Positions 60,869 to 64,000 of a stretch of DNA of 64,000 nt are shown in pieces. The position numbers and the translations under genes are program-made. This DNA comes from [Leptolyngbya] sp. JSC-1 (lineage in GTDB: Bacteria; Cyanobacteriota; Cyanobacteriia; Elainellales; Elainellaceae), in NCBI GenBank assembly GCA_000733415.1, contig KL662191.1, positions 699,990 through 763,989 of the forward strand, written 5' to 3'. Positions within the stretch are counted from its first letter, which is position 1. Every line of letters starts with the position of its first letter. The notes under the pieces were generated by a model. It worked only from the letters and a program-made list of their open reading frames with translations, made no database searches and had not been told where the DNA came from.

Positions 60869-61828
60869 TCAACGAAACGGACGGTCCCGCTTGGCAGGAT
60901 CTTGCCAGACATTGCCTAATCCTTTGAGGACACCGCGCCCAATCAGACCAATGCCCCGGCCAATGATTTCTGTCAGAACATAGACGAAACCATTGCCAAT
61001 AAAGGAAACCGCCGTTCTGAGAGGAGGCGCAATCGCATCGTGGGCCTCTAGGGTTAGCGTTACTAAATAGGGCAGGCCGGTCAAGCTAGCTAGTTCTTCA
61101 GTACGAGGTTTGTAGATCGATGTCTGCTTGATGCCTCGTCCGGTCAGGGTTAGAAGCTGATACTGACTTTCAAAAATCTGTTTTGGCTCACGGAAGACGC
61201 GATCAACGCGATACTTCCAGGAAAGACTATTGCGAAACCGCTCGATTTCTCGACTCGAGAGCAGACGACGGTCATAGAAGTTTTGCTTGATCACTTCCAC
61301 ATTGGCGAAGCGATTCAGCAGCGGCTGCATCACCGCATTGGCGATTTGAATCAGCAGATTTTCCAGAAGCTGCTCGGCTCGCATCAAAGATTCGGGGTTG
61401 CCCGTCGGATAGGACACACTATTTACCTCTAGGGGAGCTTGAAATAGCAAATGCTGCAATAACTCGGTGACCCCAGGAATTTTGCTTAAAATAGCGGACT
61501 CTACCGCAACCGCATCTTGCAGCAGCACATCCACCACTTCGATCTCCCTGCCGTTCAGATACACGGTGTAATAGCGACCAAAAAAATCTAGCAGCGCCGC
61601 TTGCCACAGATCCAGCAAAATTGTTGGGCGCTTTGAAGGGAGCTGATCTGGCGTGACTTGGGAGTATCGCAGCTCACTCAAGATTTCTTCCAGCTTTCGC
61701 AGCACCAAGTAGAACAGATCGCGTTTTTTGTCTTCTTGCAAGATGTCAATCTCTAGCGGTTGCTCGGTTTGATTGATTAGCCCAGTTTGCAGCTTGGCTA
61801 GCACCGCATCGAAGACCAGCGACTGCAC
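60869..61828 (-). CDS. DUF3685 (Ycf55-like) protein, C-terminal part of a frameshifted gene
   Basis: 319 residues counted from GTG 61828. It contains LVFDAVLAKLQTGLINQTEQPLEIDILQEDKKRDLFYLVLRKLEEILSELRYSQ and IEVVDVLLQDAVAVESAILSKIPGVTELLQHLLFQAPLEVNSVSYP, typical of DUF3685. The same frame is coding-like further upstream (NAIVPAPETAIVDVQSVQSLVF), back to a C6 run (minus strand, near 61885), where the response-regulator frame joins it after one added base. So this is very likely the second half of one protein. Function of DUF3685 is unknown. Confidence 0.82.
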   Translation of the reverse strand: MQSLVFDAVLAKLQTGLINQTEQPLEIDILQEDKKRDLFYLVLRKLEEILSELRYSQVTPDQLPSKRPTILLDLWQAALLDFFGRYYTVYLNGREIEVVDVLLQDAVAVESAILSKIPGVTELLQHLLFQAPLEVNSVSYPTGNPESLMRAEQLLENLLIQIANAVMQPLLNRFANVEVIKQNFYDRRLLSSREIERFRNSLSWKYRVDRVFREPKQIFESQYQLLTLTGRGIKQTSIYKPRTEELASLTGLPYLVTLTLEAHDAIAPPLRTAVSFIGNGFVYVLTEIIGRGIGLIGRGVLKGLGNVWQDPAKRDRPFR

Positions 61829-62748
61829 ACTCTGAACATCAACAATTGCGGTTTCAGGGGCAGGAACGATGGCGTTGGGAGAAGGGGGGTGGGAGAGGGA
61901 AAGGATGGGGAGGATGGGGCTGATGAGGGAGAGCGGGAAGGAGCGGGGGCGTTATTGCTTCTGGAGCGGTTGGCCGTTCGGTCTAGGCTTGATTGGGGAG
62001 TTGGCGGCAAGGCTTCCAGACGGGGTGTGGCAAGTAGCCGACTTACTAACCAGCGGGCGGCTCGTAGCTCTCGCTGCCGTCCGGCTAAAACGGCCCGGTC
62101 TAGTAACGACAAATCGTCACTGCGCAGTTCGGCATTCACGTCGGCTAGAGTGGCTTCAATTTGTTGAATTCCTTGCAACCGGAGCTGACGCCGCACCGTG
62201 GCTAGAGGGGCAGGGGCACGCTGTCCTGGAGGCTGGACCACTGGAGGTTGAACCAAGGAGCGATCTTGGCCAGGGGCTTGCAGCCAAACGGATTGGCCCG
62301 CAGCTACTCGACGAATGGCAGCAATTAGTTCAGTCGGGTCAGCCCCCTTAGAGCAGTAGCCATCGGCTCCCGATTGGTAGGCAGCGGCCAAAATGACCGG
62401 CTCTGAAGCGGTACCTAGACAGAGAATCGGCAAATTGGGATAGCGCGATTTGAGCAGGCGACACAGGGCCAAGCCTTGTATTTGCTGAGGATTCGAACGT
62501 CCAATCCCAATATCTAGCGCCACCAGGTTAGCCGGGGGTGGTGTTTCATCCGCCGGTGCTTCTGGATCAAGCGAGGGCGCAAACTGATGATCCAGAATTT
62601 GCAGGGCTGTTTCTCCGTCCTCGGCCTCAGCGACTAGCACTAGATCCCCATACTGCTGTAACAGCACCCCCATTCCTAATCGAAAAACCGGATCTTCATC
62701 GACTAGCAGCAACCGGATCAGCGATGCGGGGGGACGGGAAAAGCTCAT
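61798..62748 (-). CDS. response regulator receiver protein, N-terminal part of a frameshifted gene
   Basis: A receiver domain (about 10-150): LIRLLLVDEDPVFRLGMGVLL with the acidic DED, the phosphoacceptor Asp in NLVALDIGIG, the Thr in LCLGTASEPV and the Lys in DGYCSKGADPTELIAAIRRVAAG, all present. A helical region (about 180-250: LRLQGIQQIEATLADVNAELRSDDLSLLDRAVLAGRQRELRAARWLV) and a Ser/Pro-rich linker follow. The final 18 residues (KPQLLMFRVCSRWSSMRC) are out of frame. In related cyanobacteria, as I recall them, receiver and DUF3685 form one protein of roughly 600 residues. No DNA-binding output domain. Confidence 0.82.
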   Translation of the reverse strand: MSFSRPPASLIRLLLVDEDPVFRLGMGVLLQQYGDLVLVAEAEDGETALQILDHQFAPSLDPEAPADETPPPANLVALDIGIGRSNPQQIQGLALCRLLKSRYPNLPILCLGTASEPVILAAAYQSGADGYCSKGADPTELIAAIRRVAAGQSVWLQAPGQDRSLVQPPVVQPPGQRAPAPLATVRRQLRLQGIQQIEATLADVNAELRSDDLSLLDRAVLAGRQRELRAARWLVSRLLATPRLEALPPTPQSSLDRTANRSRSNNAPAPSRSPSSAPSSPSFPSPTPLLPTPSFLPLKPQLLMFRVCSRWSSMRC

Positions 62749-62849
62749 GGTGGTCTACAGGCAGATGAAAATGGCAATAAATGCCTCTTGACTCACCATA
62801 GTAGGATAACAGCTGCCCTTCCGCCGCAAATCTTACAAAAGCATTGGAG

Positions 62850-64000
62850 TTAGGGAGCTGGAGGCAGCACATCGAGGGGTTCTGGCGGAAGGGGATCGAC
62901 GGGCGGTGGAGGCACCTGCTCAATAGGCGGTGAGGCTGGACCTCCCATCGGAGTTGGGGCATCATCAGTCGTACCATTGGTTGGGCCGTCGGTTGAACCA
63001 TCGGCAGGTGTCGTTGGATTCGGCTGGAGGTACGGCTCGTAGGTGGCCGGTGGGGCAGGCGAATTAGTCGGCAACGGATTGGTTGGACTGGTCTGGAGGG
63101 TCGGGGTTGGGAAAGAGGTTGCACCTTGAGGCGCGGGAGGCGTGGGAGGCGTGGGTTCCTGGAGCCAGGGTGCTTCTGTGGGGATTGCTTCTAATGGATC
63201 AAACCCATCGCTGCTGGGGATGGTCGGCTCACTGATAGGCGGAGGATTGAGCTGATCCTGCCACTGATCGATCGATGATTGAGCACGACCGTAAAGCGCC
63301 CGTCCCGGCTCGATCTGGGAAGCAACATCAATCGCGGCGGCCAGATTGCCGGTTTCGGCTAGGGAGGCAGCCCGATCCAGAATTGGCTGATCGCGAGCAA
63401 TTTGAGCATCTACAACCTGCTGATAGCGCCAATCACTAATAGCAGACTGGGCCTGTCGATAGAGCGAACGTCCTGCTTGAATACCACTAGCTGCCGCAAT
63501 CGCTTCACCCAACTTGCCCTGACGTGCCAACTCCCAAGCTCGATCCAATTTGGGCTGGTCTTCCAGGGTTTGAATTTGCGAGCGCCACATGGCGATATAG
63601 GTCTGAGCTTTTACTCGGAGAGCACGTCCTAGTGCAATTTCACCGGCTTGGGCAATCGCGGCCTTGAGGTCATCAATAGAGCCGGCCTTAGCAATTTGAA
63701 TTGCTTGATCCAGGATCGGTCGGTCTTCGAGGCGTTGGGCTTCCTGTTCCCAATAGGCAATCAGCGACTGGGCCTGTAGCCGGCGCGGATGGTCAGCATC
63801 GATTTGTTTGGCTTGACCAATAGCCAGTTTCAGCGTTGATTGCTGCCCAAGGCCAGCGGTAGCGATAGCATACTTGAGCTGAATCAGGTCTTTCAGCTGA
63901 GTTTGCCAGTCTTTTTTGTGAGCCTGAGCCTGGGAGTAAAACGGGCTGGCGGGTTTCACCTGTGCTAGGGCCGCAATTGCTTCTGTCAAGTTGAGCAGGT
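62850..64000 (-). CDS. repeat-rich protein with Pro-rich tail (5' end outside window)
   Basis: The frame stays open to the window edge, so the gene starts beyond 64000. The visible part has at least three imperfect ~50-residue helical repeats of the form DQPxLDRAxxLAxxGxLxxAIxxASxIxxGRALYxxAQSxIxxW (about positions 85-250 of the visible portion). A Pro/Thr/Ser-rich, probably unstructured tail follows (PTPPAPQGATSFPTPTLQ to DVLPPAP, about 130 residues). The pattern resembles large cyanobacterial envelope- or chromosome-associated helical proteins. No function can be assigned. Confidence 0.75.
   Translation of the reverse strand, partial: LLNLTEAIAALAQVKPASPFYSQAQAHKKDWQTQLKDLIQLKYAIATAGLGQQSTLKLAIGQAKQIDADHPRRLQAQSLIAYWEQEAQRLEDRPILDQAIQIAKAGSIDDLKAAIAQAGEIALGRALRVKAQTYIAMWRSQIQTLEDQPKLDRAWELARQGKLGEAIAAASGIQAGRSLYRQAQSAISDWRYQQVVDAQIARDQPILDRAASLAETGNLAAAIDVASQIEPGRALYGRAQSSIDQWQDQLNPPPISEPTIPSSDGFDPLEAIPTEAPWLQEPTPPTPPAPQGATSFPTPTLQTSPTNPLPTNSPAPPATYEPYLQPNPTTPADGSTDGPTNGTTDDAPTPMGGPASPPIEQVPPPPVDPLPPEPLDVLPPAP

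Overview
This window is cyanobacterial chromosome. The evidence is direct: an ndhC-ndhK-ndhJ operon, a petN gene for cytochrome b6f, Ycf37, Vipp1/PspA, an LrtA-type hibernation factor, a BgtA/BgtB amino-acid transporter with a fused binding protein and permease, and an ATP synthase operon in the order atp1-a-c-b'-b-delta-alpha-gamma with beta and epsilon absent. HIP1 palindromes (GCGATCGC) are sparse; I noticed only three (8403, 28431, 38394). Short palindromic and miniature elements are frequent. The genus cannot be fixed from this; a filamentous or Leptolyngbya-like lineage is a guess.

Layout. 0-10.4 kb holds housekeeping genes: a B12-binding radical SAM protein, tRNA-Leu(CAG), murA, a DUF760 protein, mutY with an intact Nudix box, lipB, hpf/lrtA, a lone GvpL/F homologue, a TPR protein and a CbbY-like phosphatase. 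10.5-14.2 kb is the most unusual region. Three paralogous minus-strand genes share an N-terminal extension followed by a signal-peptide-like segment. Each then has a different Cys/Tyr/His/Pro-rich low-complexity centre, and two end in a peptidoglycan-binding domain that is decayed in the third. Their upstream regions are partly duplicated, and a strongly foldable, possibly non-coding RNA lies beyond the cluster. 14.2-15.8 kb is nearly gene-free.

15.8-30 kb carries hisG, two small membrane proteins, sucD/sucC, ald, vipp1, holA, a 2H phosphoesterase, cobH, ycf37, ndhCKJ, trmD and a phosphoribulokinase-like kinase. 30.7-34 kb pairs a parvulin-type isomerase with an ABC exporter of unusual domain make-up. 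34-46 kb carries a DUF3386 protein, nfu, a GH57 enzyme, the divergent bgtA/bgtB transporter, a DUF29 pseudogene, a methyltransferase, an amidase and a Uma2-type nuclease. 46-52.4 kb is the ATP synthase operon, with a 72-bp inverted-repeat element between the alpha and gamma genes. 52.4-64 kb carries aroA, an RRM protein, a ComM/YifB ATPase, a TonB-like protein, petN with a 50-residue partner, a thioredoxin-fold thylakoid protein, a response regulator-DUF3685 gene split by a frameshift in a G6 tract, and the 3' part of a repeat-rich protein cut by the window edge.

Mobile and repeat content: two roughly 205-bp MITE copies in opposite orientation (22.7 and 34.1 kb), each enclosing a smaller inverted-repeat element that also occurs alone at 51.2 kb; a 105-bp inverted-repeat element at 38.3 kb; heptamer-type tandem repeats at several places, one of which encodes the C-terminal tail of Vipp1; and a 14-bp tandem repeat between bgtA and bgtB. 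I saw no CRISPR array, rRNA, full insertion sequence or prophage.
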